NCBI RefSeq assembly: GCF_022968135.1
Contig: NZ_JALJRA010000001.1
Location: 124,001-188,000 of the forward strand
DNA: 64,000 nucleotides
From: Pseudorhizobium tarimense
GTDB lineage: Bacteria > Pseudomonadota > Alphaproteobacteria > Rhizobiales > Rhizobiaceae
Direction: 5' to 3'
This document shows, one piece after another, positions 52,372 through 61,807 of the stretch (positions within the stretch are counted from its first letter, which is position 1; the number at the start of each line of letters is the position of its first letter). A program made the translations under genes and the position numbers. The notes under the pieces are model-generated. The model was not told the DNA's origin. It saw nothing but the letters and a program-made list of their open reading frames with translations, and ran no database searches.

Positions 52372-54024
52372 ATGACCAGTGCAGATTTCGTCATCATCGG
52401 CTCCGGTTCGGCGGGCTCCGCCATGGCCTACCGGCTGTCGGAGGACGGCAAGCATTCGGTAATCGTCATCGAGGCGGGCGGCTCCGACATCGGCCCCTTC
52501 ATCCAAATGCCGGCAGCGCTTGCCTGGCCGATGAGCATGAAACGCTACAATTGGGGTTATCTTTCCGAACCGGAGCCCAACCTCAACAACCGACGCATCA
52601 CGGCCCCGCGCGGCAAGGTGATCGGCGGCTCGTCCTCGATCAACGGGCTCGTCTACGTGCGCGGCCATTCGGAAGACTACAACCGCTGGGAAGAGCTCGG
52701 CGCACGTGGCTGGGCCTATGCGGACGTGCTACCCTACTTCAAGCGCATGGAGCATTCCCATGGCGGCGAGGACGGCTGGCGCGGCAAGGAGGGTCCGTTG
52801 CATGTCCGCCGCGGACCGATGGTCAATCCGCTCTTCCACGCCTTCATCGAGGCCGGCAAGGAAGCAGGCTTCGAGCTGACGGACGACTATAACGGCTCCA
52901 AGCAGGAAGGCTTCGGCCTGATGGAGCAGACGATCCACATGGGTCGTCGCTGGTCTGCCGCGAACGCCTATCTGCGGCCGGCGTTGAAACGGTCGAATGT
53001 GAAGCTGGTCTACGGGCTGGCCCAGAAGATCGTGATCGAGAACGGTCGGGCAACCGGCGTCGAGATCGAGCGGGGCGGACAGACGGAGGTGATCCGGGCA
53101 AACCGCGAGGTGATCGTCGCCGCTTCCTCCTTCAACTCGCCGAAGCTCCTGATGCATTCCGGGATCGGGCCGGCGGCGCATCTGAAGGAGATGGGGATCG
53201 AGGTCATGCTTGATCGCCCTGGCGTCGGCGCCAACCTGCAGGACCACATGGAGTTCTACTTCCAGCAGGTTTCCAAGAAGCCGGTCTCGCTTTATTCGTG
53301 GCTGCCCTGGTTCTGGCAGGGGGTCGCCGGTGCGCAATGGGTGCTTACCAAGGGCGGGCTCGGCGCTTCCAATCAGTTCGAAGCCTGCGCCTTCATCCGC
53401 TCTGCCGCGGGCTTGAAGCAGCCGGACATCCAGTATCACTTCCTGCCGGTCGCCATCTCCTATGACGGCAAGGCAGCTGCTCGCAGCCACGGCTTCCAGG
53501 TCCATGTGGGCTACAACCTGTCGAAATCGCGCGGCAGCGTGAGGCTGCGTTCGCCGGATCCGAAGGCGGAACCGGTCATCCGCTTCAACTACATGAGCCA
53601 TCCGGAGGACTGGGAAAAATTCCGCCACTGCGTGCGGCTGACCCGCGAGATCTTCAGCCAGAAGGCCTTTGAGCCCTATCGAGGACCGGAGATCCAGCCG
53701 GGCGAGAACGTCCAGACGGACGAGGAGATCGACGCCTTCCTGCGCCAGCACCTAGAAAGCGCCTACCACCCCTGCGGCACCTGTCGGATGGGCGACAGGG
53801 ACGATCCCATGGCGGTGGTCGACCCGAAATGCCGCGTGATCGGGGTGGACGGGCTGCGCGTGGCAGATAGCTCGATCTTCCCGCACATCACCTATGGCAA
53901 CCTGAACGGGCCTTCGATCATGACCGGCGAAAAGGCCGCCGACCATATTCTCGACCGTCGGCCGCTGCCGCGCTCCAACCAGCAGCCATGGATCAATCCG
54001 CGGGCTGAGATCAGCGACCGCTGA
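52372..54024 (+). CDS. betA: Choline dehydrogenase
   Basis: A 550-residue GMC-family flavoprotein oxidising choline to betaine aldehyde at the membrane. FAD-binding [13 protein letters not shown] at the N-terminus, GMC signature [19 protein letters not shown] and the second signature [18 protein letters not shown], plus the C-terminal active-site HPCGTCRMG. Third gene of betIBA. GGAGATCGGG precedes ATG 52372. Complete and standard length. Confidence 0.96.
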   Translation: MTSADFVIIGSGSAGSAMAYRLSEDGKHSVIVIEAGGSDIGPFIQMPAALAWPMSMKRYNWGYLSEPEPNLNNRRITAPRGKVIGGSSSINGLVYVRGHSEDYNRWEELGARGWAYADVLPYFKRMEHSHGGEDGWRGKEGPLHVRRGPMVNPLFHAFIEAGKEAGFELTDDYNGSKQEGFGLMEQTIHMGRRWSAANAYLRPALKRSNVKLVYGLAQKIVIENGRATGVEIERGGQTEVIRANREVIVAASSFNSPKLLMHSGIGPAAHLKEMGIEVMLDRPGVGANLQDHMEFYFQQVSKKPVSLYSWLPWFWQGVAGAQWVLTKGGLGASNQFEACAFIRSAAGLKQPDIQYHFLPVAISYDGKAAARSHGFQVHVGYNLSKSRGSVRLRSPDPKAEPVIRFNYMSHPEDWEKFRHCVRLTREIFSQKAFEPYRGPEIQPGENVQTDEEIDAFLRQHLESAYHPCGTCRMGDRDDPMAVVDPKCRVIGVDGLRVADSSIFPHITYGNLNGPSIMTGEKAADHILDRRPLPRSNQQPWINPRAEISDR

Positions 54025-54157
54025 TCGACCGCCGATCCCGACCGGTGCCGGCCGATCGGTTGAGGAAAGCGGCCTATCCGCCGGCAAGCGGCCTTGCAAT
54101 GCTCCGCCACGGGGCGAATAAGGGGCAGCATACAAAGCCCCAACCGATCGTAGACAG

Positions 54158-55498
54158 ATGCCCTTCTCCTACCGCAAGTCCAAGATGCTCCGCCGTTCCC
54201 GGGTGATGTGGGGCTCGTGGCAGACCTGGAAGCCGCGGGTCGTGTTCTGGATCGGGGCGATCGCCATCGGGCTTGTGAGTGTTGCCTTCGCCAAGGCGGC
54301 CGACGAGGCGCAGGCGCTGTTTCTGGGGGTTACCTCTTCGGGACGCTTCGCTTTCCTGCTGCCGCTGATCGTCACGCCGGCAGGCTTTGCCCTGTGCACC
54401 TGGCTGGCGATGACCTACTTTCCCAACGCGCAGGGCAGCGGCATTCCGCAGGCGATCGCGGCGCGCCATCTGCGCGACGAGCCGAGCCGCTCTGCCCTCT
54501 TGTCGCTGAGGCTCGCCGTCGGCAAGATCATGCTCACTGTCGTGGGGCTTCTGTCGGGCGCCTCCATCGGGCGCGAGGGTCCGACGGTCCAGGTCGGTGC
54601 CTCAATCATGCTCGCCGCCGGGCGTTTTGGTGGCATGGCGCAAAGTAAGGGACTAATCCTCGCCGGTTCCGCGGCAGGCATCGCCGCCGCCTTCAACACG
54701 CCTCTGGCCGGTATCGTCTTCGCCATCGAGGAGATGAGCCGGACCTACGAGTCGCGCGCCAACGGCCTGGTGCTGACGGCCGTCGTGCTCTCCGGCCTTG
54801 CTGCGCTGGGGCTCGTCGGCAGTTATACCTATTTCGGCGAGAACGGGCTGTCGGTCGCCACGGAACTCGACTGGATGATGGTGGTGCTTTGCGGCGTCGG
54901 CGGCGGGGCTCTTGGAGCGCTCTTCAGCCACGGCGGGCTGACCCTTTCCCGCAGCATTCGCCGCTGGGCGCAGCCGGAACCCTTAAAGCGGATGCTGATG
55001 CTTGCCAGCGGCTGCGGCCTTGCCGTTGCCTTGATCGGCATCCTTTCCGGCGGACAGACGTTCGGGACGGGGTACGAACAGGCGCGGACGATGCTGGAAG
55101 GGGAGATGGTCTCGCCTCTCTTCTTCATCGAGAAGCTCGGGGCCACCTTCCTGTCGATGATCTCCGGCATTCCGGGCGGCATCTTTGCACCATCGCTTGC
55201 GGTGGGCGTCGGCTTCGGCGGGACGCTTGGGACCATGCTGGGCGCCAGCATCGGCCTCTCGGCGATGCTTGGGATGGCGGGCTATTTTTCCGGCGTCGTG
55301 CAGGCACCGATGACGGCCTTCGTCATCATCATCGAAATGACGGGCAACCACGAGGCGGTGATCCCGATCATGGCGGCCTCCATGCTCGGCTACATCACCT
55401 CCCGCATCATTGCGCCGGAGCCGCTCTACCATGGCCTGTCGCGCGCCTTCATCGCGCAAGCGATCCGCGCGCGGCGGACTGGCGAAGAGCGTACCTAG
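54158..55498 (+). CDS. CLC family chloride channel/transporter
   Basis: A 446-residue CLC anion channel or Cl-/H+ antiporter. The three selectivity stretches are present: QGSGIP, GREGPTVQ (with the gating Glu) and GIFAPSLAVG; HAAGxAAGFNTP-like GSAAGIAAAFNTPLAG also fits. There is no cytoplasmic CBS pair. ~10-12 membrane helices. ATG 54158 begins MPFSYRKSKMLRRS, a basic N-tail. It lies 134 bases after betA in the same direction, so possible read-through links it to osmoprotection. Confidence 0.9.
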   Translation: MPFSYRKSKMLRRSRVMWGSWQTWKPRVVFWIGAIAIGLVSVAFAKAADEAQALFLGVTSSGRFAFLLPLIVTPAGFALCTWLAMTYFPNAQGSGIPQAIAARHLRDEPSRSALLSLRLAVGKIMLTVVGLLSGASIGREGPTVQVGASIMLAAGRFGGMAQSKGLILAGSAAGIAAAFNTPLAGIVFAIEEMSRTYESRANGLVLTAVVLSGLAALGLVGSYTYFGENGLSVATELDWMMVVLCGVGGGALGALFSHGGLTLSRSIRRWAQPEPLKRMLMLASGCGLAVALIGILSGGQTFGTGYEQARTMLEGEMVSPLFFIEKLGATFLSMISGIPGGIFAPSLAVGVGFGGTLGTMLGASIGLSAMLGMAGYFSGVVQAPMTAFVIIIEMTGNHEAVIPIMAASMLGYITSRIIAPEPLYHGLSRAFIAQAIRARRTGEERT

Positions 55499-55503
55499 CC
55501 AAG

Positions 55504-55974
55504 CTAGAGGAAGCCGATCCAGCGACCGGCAACGATGGCGCTGATCCAGATCAGGCTGGACAGGAGCGCCGAGAACCGCAGCGGCGCCGGGGCCGTTCCT
55601 CCAGCCAATATGGCTCGCCACCCGGCCGTTCGATGAACCGCCAGCGCGTGAGCCACACCAAATGCGACAAGAGAGACCTTCGCCAGGAAGGCCGGGTTCT
55701 GCGCGTATTCCTGCGGCCGAACCGAGAAGAGACAGAGGCCGGTCAGAACGGCGAGCACCGCACCGGAGGCGGCGATGCGGGACAGGAAGAGTGCCAGCGA
55801 CTGAAGCGGCACGGTGGCGAACATGCCGAGGATGCGGAGATCGAGCGACAGGATCGCACCAAACAGGGCGCCGATCGCCATGATATGCGCCGCATTCACC
55901 AGCAGATAGACGGTGGGCGAGACAGTCAGCGCCCGCGCCACCATGGTCTGCGATAGTGGCTCAAGCCACTCCAA
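55504..55974 (-). CDS. DUF6644/DUF2214-like membrane protein
   Basis: A 156-residue inner-membrane protein with four predicted helices (YLLVNAAHIMAIGALFGAIL, LALFLSRIAASGAVLAVLTG, FLAKVSLVAFGVAHALAVH, LLSSLIWISAIVAGRWIGFL). The spacing of His residues within helices recalls cytochrome b-like or CopD-like proteins; DUF6644 or DUF2214 are my best guesses. The start is a TTG at 55974, 10 bases after the DUF6152 gene, with TGAGG before it. Paired with the secreted DUF6152 gene upstream. Confidence 0.7.
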   Translation of the reverse strand: MEWLEPLSQTMVARALTVSPTVYLLVNAAHIMAIGALFGAILSLDLRILGMFATVPLQSLALFLSRIAASGAVLAVLTGLCLFSVRPQEYAQNPAFLAKVSLVAFGVAHALAVHRTAGWRAILAGGTAPAPLRFSALLSSLIWISAIVAGRWIGFL

Positions 55975-55984
55975 GCGCTAAGCC

Positions 55985-56368
55985 TCAGTTGGTCTGGATC
56001 CGTTCGGGATAGATATCGTAGGTCTTGTTGCCGACCATGACCCGGACCGCTTTCATTCGCAGTTCATCGCGGTCCTTCGACCGGTTGCCGATCAGGGTGA
56101 CGGCATCTCCGACACTCGCCACGCCTTCCACGAAGCCGGAGCGCTGCGTCTTGCCGGGATTGCTGAGTTCGACCGTCCACACCCCATCCTCCGCCTGAAC
56201 CTGCATGGACGGATGCGGCGGCGCGAAGGAGATTTCGGTGATGGTGCCGGTCAGTTCTATCTGCTCGGCCTCGGCCCAGGAAAACCCGTGGTGAGCAGTC
56301 GCAGCCGTGGCTGTGAACATGCCGAGGGCGCCGGCAACGAGCAGTTTCGGAAAGAGCATTCGCAGCAT
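55985..56368 (-). CDS. DUF6152 family secreted protein
   Basis: A ~127-residue protein with a signal peptide (LLVAGALGMFTATAATA) followed at once by HHGFSWAEAEQIELTGTITEISFAPPHP, the DUF6152 pattern whose N-terminal HH may bind metal. ATG 56368 is chosen because AAAGGAG lies 7 bases before; a TTG six bases earlier is the alternative. It is cotranscribed with the four-helix membrane protein that follows. Such pairs may form a periplasmic/membrane redox or copper unit, which is only an inference. Confidence 0.8.
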   Translation of the reverse strand: MLRMLFPKLLVAGALGMFTATAATAHHGFSWAEAEQIELTGTITEISFAPPHPSMQVQAEDGVWTVELSNPGKTQRSGFVEGVASVGDAVTLIGNRSKDRDELRMKAVRVMVGNKTYDIYPERIQTN

Positions 56369-56627
56369 GTTCAATCTCCTTTATCGGGACTGTACGCGAA
56401 AATGTGGAGCCTCCGGCAGATCGCCAGAGGGCCTCACCTGGAAGTGAAGTGCCGAGGGGGATGCAATCCGGGAATGACCGGCTGACAAACCGCGGCCTCT
56501 ATGGGCAAATTCTGCTGGAGCCTCGGTCCGCATCCTTGCCGATCCGCTAAAGAAACTTAGTTCCTAGCACTGGACGAACGGCGGAGGAGCACGCGTTCGT
56601 TCGGTCGCGGGCTCGTAGGGAGAGAGT

Positions 56628-57656
56628 ATGCCGCATCGCCGCACCAGGTCGGAACGAGTGACGTTGACGGACGTTGCAGATAGCCTCGGCGTCAGCCCCA
56701 TCACTGTGTCGCGCGCCTTACGCGAACCGGCGAAAGTGTCTGAGACGCTGCGGGAGCGGGTTCTGGCTCGCGTGGACGAAATGGGCTATGTGCCGGATCT
56801 TGCGGCGCGGGCGCTCGCAAGCCGCCACAGCGGCGTGATTGGGGTGCTTGCCCCCGCACTTACCAGCCACGCGCATCTCGGCATCATGCGCGGCATCGAG
56901 GAGCGAGTGCGGACCTCGGACCTGCGTATTCAATACGCCAGCTCCCGGTATGATCCAGAAGAAGAATGTCGGCAGATCCGCCTGTTCCTGTCGCAGCATC
57001 CCACGGGGATCCTTCTTTCCGGCCTGCAGGAACGTGACGGCATCATGGAGTTGCTGCAGCGGGCTCCCTGCCCCGTGGTCCAGATCGTCGACCTTCACCT
57101 GACGCAGAGCGGAATGACTGTCGGCATCAATCACTGCGATGCCGCAACGGCCGCTGTCCGCCATCTCCTCGCTTGCGGTTACCGGCGGATCGGCCTCATC
57201 GGCGGAACGCGCGACGTGCGCTCCGAGCGGCGACAGGAAGGTTACTGCCTTGCCATGCGCGAGGCAGGACTTGCAGATCTGTCGCTGGTCGCTTCGGAGG
57301 ATGCGCCCACCAGCGTGCAGCTCGGCTGCCAGCTTCTCCAGCGGCTGAGATCGCAGGCACCTGATCTCGACTGCGTCTTCTGCCAGAACGACGACCTTGC
57401 GCTCGGCGCGCTTTTTGAGGCGCAGCGGTTGGGACTTGCCGTGCCTGATCTCGGTATCTGCGGCTACAACGATCTCGGCTTTGCGCGCTACAGCCATCCC
57501 GCAATCACCACGGTGCGCGTCCCCAGGTTCGAGATGGGGTACAGGGCGATAGACCTCCTGATCCGCGTCGTCAACGGCGAGCGGCCGCCGACCGCGCCGA
57601 TCGACCTTGGGTTCGAGGTCGTCGAGCGCGGCACGACACGCAGGATCAGCGGCTAG
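56628..57656 (+). CDS. LacI family regulator (GntR/gluconate-like)
   Basis: A 342-residue LacI/GalR repressor. HTH: VTLTDVADSLGVSPITVSRALREPAKVSETLRERV; hinge helix DLAARALASRHSGVIGVL; then the periplasmic-binding fold with CQNDDLALGAL and GICGYNDLGFA. The head fits the GntR gluconate-operon type. No sugar genes lie beside it; it is convergent with cysN. ATG 56628 follows GGGAGAG. Confidence 0.9.
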   Translation: MPHRRTRSERVTLTDVADSLGVSPITVSRALREPAKVSETLRERVLARVDEMGYVPDLAARALASRHSGVIGVLAPALTSHAHLGIMRGIEERVRTSDLRIQYASSRYDPEEECRQIRLFLSQHPTGILLSGLQERDGIMELLQRAPCPVVQIVDLHLTQSGMTVGINHCDAATAAVRHLLACGYRRIGLIGGTRDVRSERRQEGYCLAMREAGLADLSLVASEDAPTSVQLGCQLLQRLRSQAPDLDCVFCQNDDLALGALFEAQRLGLAVPDLGICGYNDLGFARYSHPAITTVRVPRFEMGYRAIDLLIRVVNGERPPTAPIDLGFEVVERGTTRRISG

Positions 57657-57666
57657 ACTTGATCAG

Positions 57667-59154
57667 TCAGATGTCGCTGCCGGCGTTGGAGAAGAGGTCG
57701 GCTGCCTGAGCCGAGGTCATCCGCCGCACATCGGCCTCGTCGCGGCGGTTGGCGAAAAGTTCGCTCGCCATGATCTGATCGGCAAGATCCGCCGGAAGCG
57801 AGAGCACGACGCGCTCCCCTTCGTAGCGAATGCCGACGCCGCCGCTGTGCTTGTTGGTGATCATGCCGCCCGCCACGGTGTTGTGGGTCTCGGGATCAAT
57901 CAGGATGAAGGCACCGGTGGCGCGGTTCTGGTCGTAAGGGTCGAAGATTGCCTGCTCGTCGAAGCTCAGGCGCACTCTCCCGATGGCATTCATTGCCAGA
58001 CGCTCGGCATGCGGACGCCAGGACGCAGAGGCAAGCTCCAGCTGCGAAGTCGGCTTTACCGAGACGCGCTGGCGGCGCGAGCCGCTCTTCAGCCAGTAAC
58101 GCTTGCCTGGCTCGATGCCTTCCGGCTGCAGGGCGACAATCCGTGCCTCGAACTCGAGGCCCTTCATCGGCTGCGCATCGAGGGATACGATCATGTCGCC
58201 GCGCGACACGTCGACCTGGCGGTCGAGCACGAGCGTGATGGCGTCTCCGGCAACGGCAGCATTGCGGACAAGGTCGAAGGTGACGATCTGCTTGACGTTG
58301 GCGACCATTCCTGACGGCAGGATGGCGACGGAATCGCCGGGCTTAACCGAACCGCCGGCTACGGTTCCCTGATAGCCGCGGAAGCTTTCGCCGGGACGTG
58401 AAACACGCTGCACTGGAAGACGGAAGCCGCCGGCCTGGGAGGATCTGACCGTGGCAAGCTCCAACGTCTCCACCAGGGTGGGGCCGTCATACCAGGGGAT
58501 TACATTGCCTGCGGGATAGACGACATTTTCGCCCTTCAGCGCCGACATCGGTATCGCGGTGATCTGGCGGACGCCGAGCGAGAGCGCCAGTTCCTTAAAG
58601 TCATGGGAGATCTTGTCGAAGACAGCGCGGTCGTAGCCGACAAGGTCGAACTTGTTGACCGCCAAAACGAATTGCCCGATGCCCATCAGCGAGGCGATGG
58701 TGGCGTGGCGACGGGTCTGCTCCAGAAGGCCGGCACGGGCATCGACAAGCAGCACCGCAAGATCGGCCGTCGAGGCGCCGGTTGCCATGTTGCGGGTATA
58801 CTGCTCGTGACCGGGCGTGTCGGCGACGATGAAGGAGCGGCGGTCGGTGGCAAAATAGCGGTAGGCGACGTCGATGGTGATGCCCTGCTCGCGCTCGGCC
58901 TGCAGCCCGTCGAGCAGGAGCGCGAAGTCCGGCAGGCCCAGATCGTTCTGCTGGCCCGAATCCCGCTGCAGCGTGGCAGCTTGGTCTTCCTTGACGGCCT
59001 TGGTGTCCCAGAGCAGCCGGCCGATCAGAGTGGACTTGCCGTCGTCAACCGAGCCGCAGGTGATCAAACGCAGCGGTCGGCTGTCACGCGTCATTGGCAC
59101 GGCGTCAGACGCGGGATGAACGGCGACCGAGGCGGCGGTGGCGGATGCGATCAT
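57667..59154 (-). CDS. cysN: Sulfate adenylyltransferase subunit 1 (GTPase)
   Basis: A 495-residue GTPase subunit of ATP sulfurylase. G1 GSVDDGKSTLIGRLLWD, switch region and G3 DTPGHEQYTRN, G4 NKFDL are all present, followed by two beta-barrel domains. It couples GTP hydrolysis to APS formation by CysD. There is no C-terminal APS kinase (CysC) domain, unlike the NodQ/CysNC fusion. The start ATG 59154 lies one base after the cysD stop, so the two are coupled; the longer frame is only antisense noise. Confidence 0.96.
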   Translation of the reverse strand: MIASATAASVAVHPASDAVPMTRDSRPLRLITCGSVDDGKSTLIGRLLWDTKAVKEDQAATLQRDSGQQNDLGLPDFALLLDGLQAEREQGITIDVAYRYFATDRRSFIVADTPGHEQYTRNMATGASTADLAVLLVDARAGLLEQTRRHATIASLMGIGQFVLAVNKFDLVGYDRAVFDKISHDFKELALSLGVRQITAIPMSALKGENVVYPAGNVIPWYDGPTLVETLELATVRSSQAGGFRLPVQRVSRPGESFRGYQGTVAGGSVKPGDSVAILPSGMVANVKQIVTFDLVRNAAVAGDAITLVLDRQVDVSRGDMIVSLDAQPMKGLEFEARIVALQPEGIEPGKRYWLKSGSRRQRVSVKPTSQLELASASWRPHAERLAMNAIGRVRLSFDEQAIFDPYDQNRATGAFILIDPETHNTVAGGMITNKHSGGVGIRYEGERVVLSLPADLADQIMASELFANRRDEADVRRMTSAQAADLFSNAGSDI

Positions 59155-59155
59155 C

Positions 59156-60109
59156 TCAGAAATATCCTTCGCGTTTCTTCTTTTCCATCGACCCGGACTG
59201 GTCGCGGTCGATCGCGCGTCCCTGGCGTTCGGAGACGGTGGCAATCTCGAGTTCGGCAATCACTTCCTCCAGCGTCGTGGCCGTGGAGCGGATGCCGCCG
59301 GTGAGCGGCCAGCAGCCTAGCGTGCGGAAGCGCAACATGCCCTCCTGCACCTGCTCACCCGGAAGCGGCTCGAAGCGAGGATCCTCCGCCCACATCAGCA
59401 TGCCGTCGCGCTCCACGTACTTGCGTTTCTTGGCGTAGTAGAGCGGCGGCAGCGGGATGTTTTCGGCCTGGATGTAGCGCCAGATGTCGACTTCGGTCCA
59501 GTTGGACAGCGGAAAGGCGCGGACGCTTTCGCCCTTCCGGACCATGCCATTGTAGACGTTCCAGAGCTCCGGGCGCTGGTTGCGCGGATCCCATTTGTGA
59601 TCGGGGGTGCGGAAGGAATAGATGCGCTCCTTGGCCCGCGAAGCTTCCTCGTCGCGCCGCGCGCCCCCGAAGGCTGCGTCATACTTGCCGGCGTCCAGCG
59701 CCTGGCGGAGTGCTTCGGTCTTCATCACGTCCGTGTGGTAGGCGGAGCCGTGGGTGATCGGCGAGATGCCTTCGGCCGCACCGCGCGGATTGGTGTGGAC
59801 AATCAGGTCGAGCTCGAAGCGGCGTGCCATCTCATCGCGAAAGGCGATCATTTCCGGGAATTTCCACCCGGTATCGATGTGAAGCAGCGGGAACGGGATG
59901 CGGCCGGGATGGAAAGCCTTGCGTGCCAGATGCAGCAGGACGGATGAGTCCTTGCCGATCGAATACAGCATCACGGGCCGTTCGAATTCGGCGGCCACCT
60001 CGCGGAAGATGTGGATTGCCTCGTTTTCCAGCGCCTTCAGGTGCGGATCGAGCGGTGGCTTGTTGGACGAAGCAGGCTTGGGTTCTGCTGCGTGAAGAGT
60101 ATCGGACAT
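59156..60109 (-). CDS. cysD: Sulfate adenylyltransferase subunit 2
   Basis: A 317-residue ATP-sulfurylase catalytic subunit of the PP-loop (adenine nucleotide alpha-hydrolase) family: motif [17 protein letters not shown], then [39 protein letters not shown] and [15 protein letters not shown]. It forms APS from sulfate and ATP with CysN. ATG 60109 follows CGGAGAAT. Middle gene of cysH-cysD-cysN. Confidence 0.97.
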   Translation of the reverse strand: MSDTLHAAEPKPASSNKPPLDPHLKALENEAIHIFREVAAEFERPVMLYSIGKDSSVLLHLARKAFHPGRIPFPLLHIDTGWKFPEMIAFRDEMARRFELDLIVHTNPRGAAEGISPITHGSAYHTDVMKTEALRQALDAGKYDAAFGGARRDEEASRAKERIYSFRTPDHKWDPRNQRPELWNVYNGMVRKGESVRAFPLSNWTEVDIWRYIQAENIPLPPLYYAKKRKYVERDGMLMWAEDPRFEPLPGEQVQEGMLRFRTLGCWPLTGGIRSTATTLEEVIAELEIATVSERQGRAIDRDQSGSMEKKKREGYF

Positions 60110-60150
60110 GCAAACATTCTCCGGGGCGAACTGCGGCTGTTCGCCGGGGC

Positions 60151-60912
60151 TCAAAGGGAACTGGAGGTCAATGAAGGTGCGGGAATCTCCGGCACGTGCA
60201 GGCCGCATTCCCGCTTCTCGTCGTTTTCCCACCACCAGCGGCCGGCGCGCTCCGGCTCGCCGGGCTTAATGGCGCGGGTGCAGGGCTCACAACCGATCGA
60301 CGGGTAGCCGCGCTTGTGCAGCGGGTTCGTCGGTACCGCATGCTCCTCGACATAGGCGTTGATGTGATCCAGCGACCAGTCGGCAAGCGGGTTGACCTTG
60401 ATGAGGCCACGGTCAGGATCATACTCGACGAACGGGGTGCTTGCGCGGTTGCCGGACTGGCTGCGGCGCAGGCCGGTTACCCATACTGTCGCTCCTGCAA
60501 GCGCTTGGGCCAGCGGCTTGACCTTGCGCACGTGGCAGCAGGCGTGTCTGGCCTCGACGCTCTCGTAGAAACCGTTGAGACCATATTGTGCCGCATAGGC
60601 ATCCACATCTGCCGGCTCGGGGCGGAATTGGCGGATGTCGATGCCGAAGCGATCTTCGGTCTCGTCGATCAGCGCAAGCGTCTCGGGAAACAGGCGACCG
60701 GTTTCCAGCGTCGCGATCTCGACGTCGAGCCGCGCGATGCCGATTGCGGCAGTGATGACCTGATCTTCTATGCCCAGGCTGGTCGTGAAGACGGCTCGGC
60801 CCAGCTCGGCGGCGAGCGACAGCCGCCCGGCAAGATCAAGCCGTTCGAACTGCGCATCAAGACCAGCGGCGATATCGGCCAGAGGACGGCCGGAGGCTTC
60901 TTGGATCGTCAT
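60151..60912 (-). CDS. cysH: Adenylylsulfate (APS) reductase
   Basis: A 253-residue assimilatory APS reductase giving sulfite. The bacterial 4Fe-4S cysteine pairs are present: ACCHVRK and GCEPC, and the catalytic C-terminal ECGLH. This marks it as APS rather than PAPS reductase, in keeping with the absence of APS kinase here. PP-loop-like [12 protein letters not shown] and [12 protein letters not shown] are intact. First gene of cysHDN; an Rrf2-type regulator is divergent 246 bases away. Confidence 0.96.
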   Translation of the reverse strand: MTIQEASGRPLADIAAGLDAQFERLDLAGRLSLAAELGRAVFTTSLGIEDQVITAAIGIARLDVEIATLETGRLFPETLALIDETEDRFGIDIRQFRPEPADVDAYAAQYGLNGFYESVEARHACCHVRKVKPLAQALAGATVWVTGLRRSQSGNRASTPFVEYDPDRGLIKVNPLADWSLDHINAYVEEHAVPTNPLHKRGYPSIGCEPCTRAIKPGEPERAGRWWWENDEKRECGLHVPEIPAPSLTSSSL

Positions 60913-61158
60913 CGGGTTCTTCCATTTTCTTTTCCCGATTATGGAGACACGAGCCGGTGACGGACAGAAACAGCGGTTTCATGAGGCGCTCAGGATGAGC
61001 AAATCTCTCTCCAAACCCTGCGCCAAGGAGAAAAGCTGACATGTGAGCGCATCGACTGTTCCAGGTTTGAAATCCCGAGCCGTTTCCGTTATGGCCAAAG
61101 CCCAGGACGCCGCCGCTCGTCGAAGATCGAAAATCGGCGCAGATATTTGGTTTGCAAG

Positions 61159-61602
61159 ATGATTTCTCAAAAGGCGAGATATGCGCTGCGGGCGCTGACG
61201 GCTCTGGCACAGGCCGAAAGCGGCGCGTCGATGATGATCTCAGAGATTGCGGCCCAGCAGTGCATTCCGAAGAAGTTCCTGGAGCAGATCCTGCTCGACC
61301 TCAAGCGCGCCGGCATCGTCGCCAGCCGCCGCGGCAAGCAAGGGGGCTATCTGCTGCTCAAGCCCGCCGACAGCATCACCTATGGTGACGTCCTGCGCCT
61401 GATCGACGGACCGATCGCGCCCCTGCCCTGCCTTTCCGTTACCGCCTACCGAAAATGCGAGGATTGCGACGGCGAGCAGCTTTGCGAGATCCGGCACGTC
61501 TTTGCCCGCGTCGCCGACGCCACCCGCGACGTCCTGTTCAGCACCACCATCGCCGATGCCCTCGGCGACACAGCGAAATCGCGCGAACGTCTCAGCGCCT
61601 AA
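61159..61602 (+). CDS. Rrf2 family transcriptional regulator
   Basis: A 147-residue Rrf2-type winged-helix regulator: KARYALRALTALAQAESGASMMISEIAAQQCIPKKFLEQILLDLKRAGIVASRRGKQGGYLL. The region CEDCDGEQLC (C-x2-C-x6-C) provides cysteines as in Fe-S or cysteine-sensing members (IscR, CymR). It is divergent from cysHDN and therefore a good candidate to control sulfate assimilation. ATG 61159 is preferred over a GTG four codons earlier because homology starts at MISQKARYAL. Confidence 0.9.
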   Translation: MISQKARYALRALTALAQAESGASMMISEIAAQQCIPKKFLEQILLDLKRAGIVASRRGKQGGYLLLKPADSITYGDVLRLIDGPIAPLPCLSVTAYRKCEDCDGEQLCEIRHVFARVADATRDVLFSTTIADALGDTAKSRERLSA

Positions 61603-61807
61603 AGCGGAAGTTTTCAGCCCGGACACCGGAAATATCGTTGCTGCGAGTTGCAGCTTCTGCAATCTGCTCCTTCTTCCACCGCCCCCGGCAGCGATAACAT
61701 CAAGTCGGCGCAGCAGGCGGAAGGGAAAGACTTTTGCGTCCGCTTGGCCGCCGATTGCTAAACACTAACAGGTAGACTTACCCGGGTCAGAGCGGAGGAA
61801 AGTCAGC

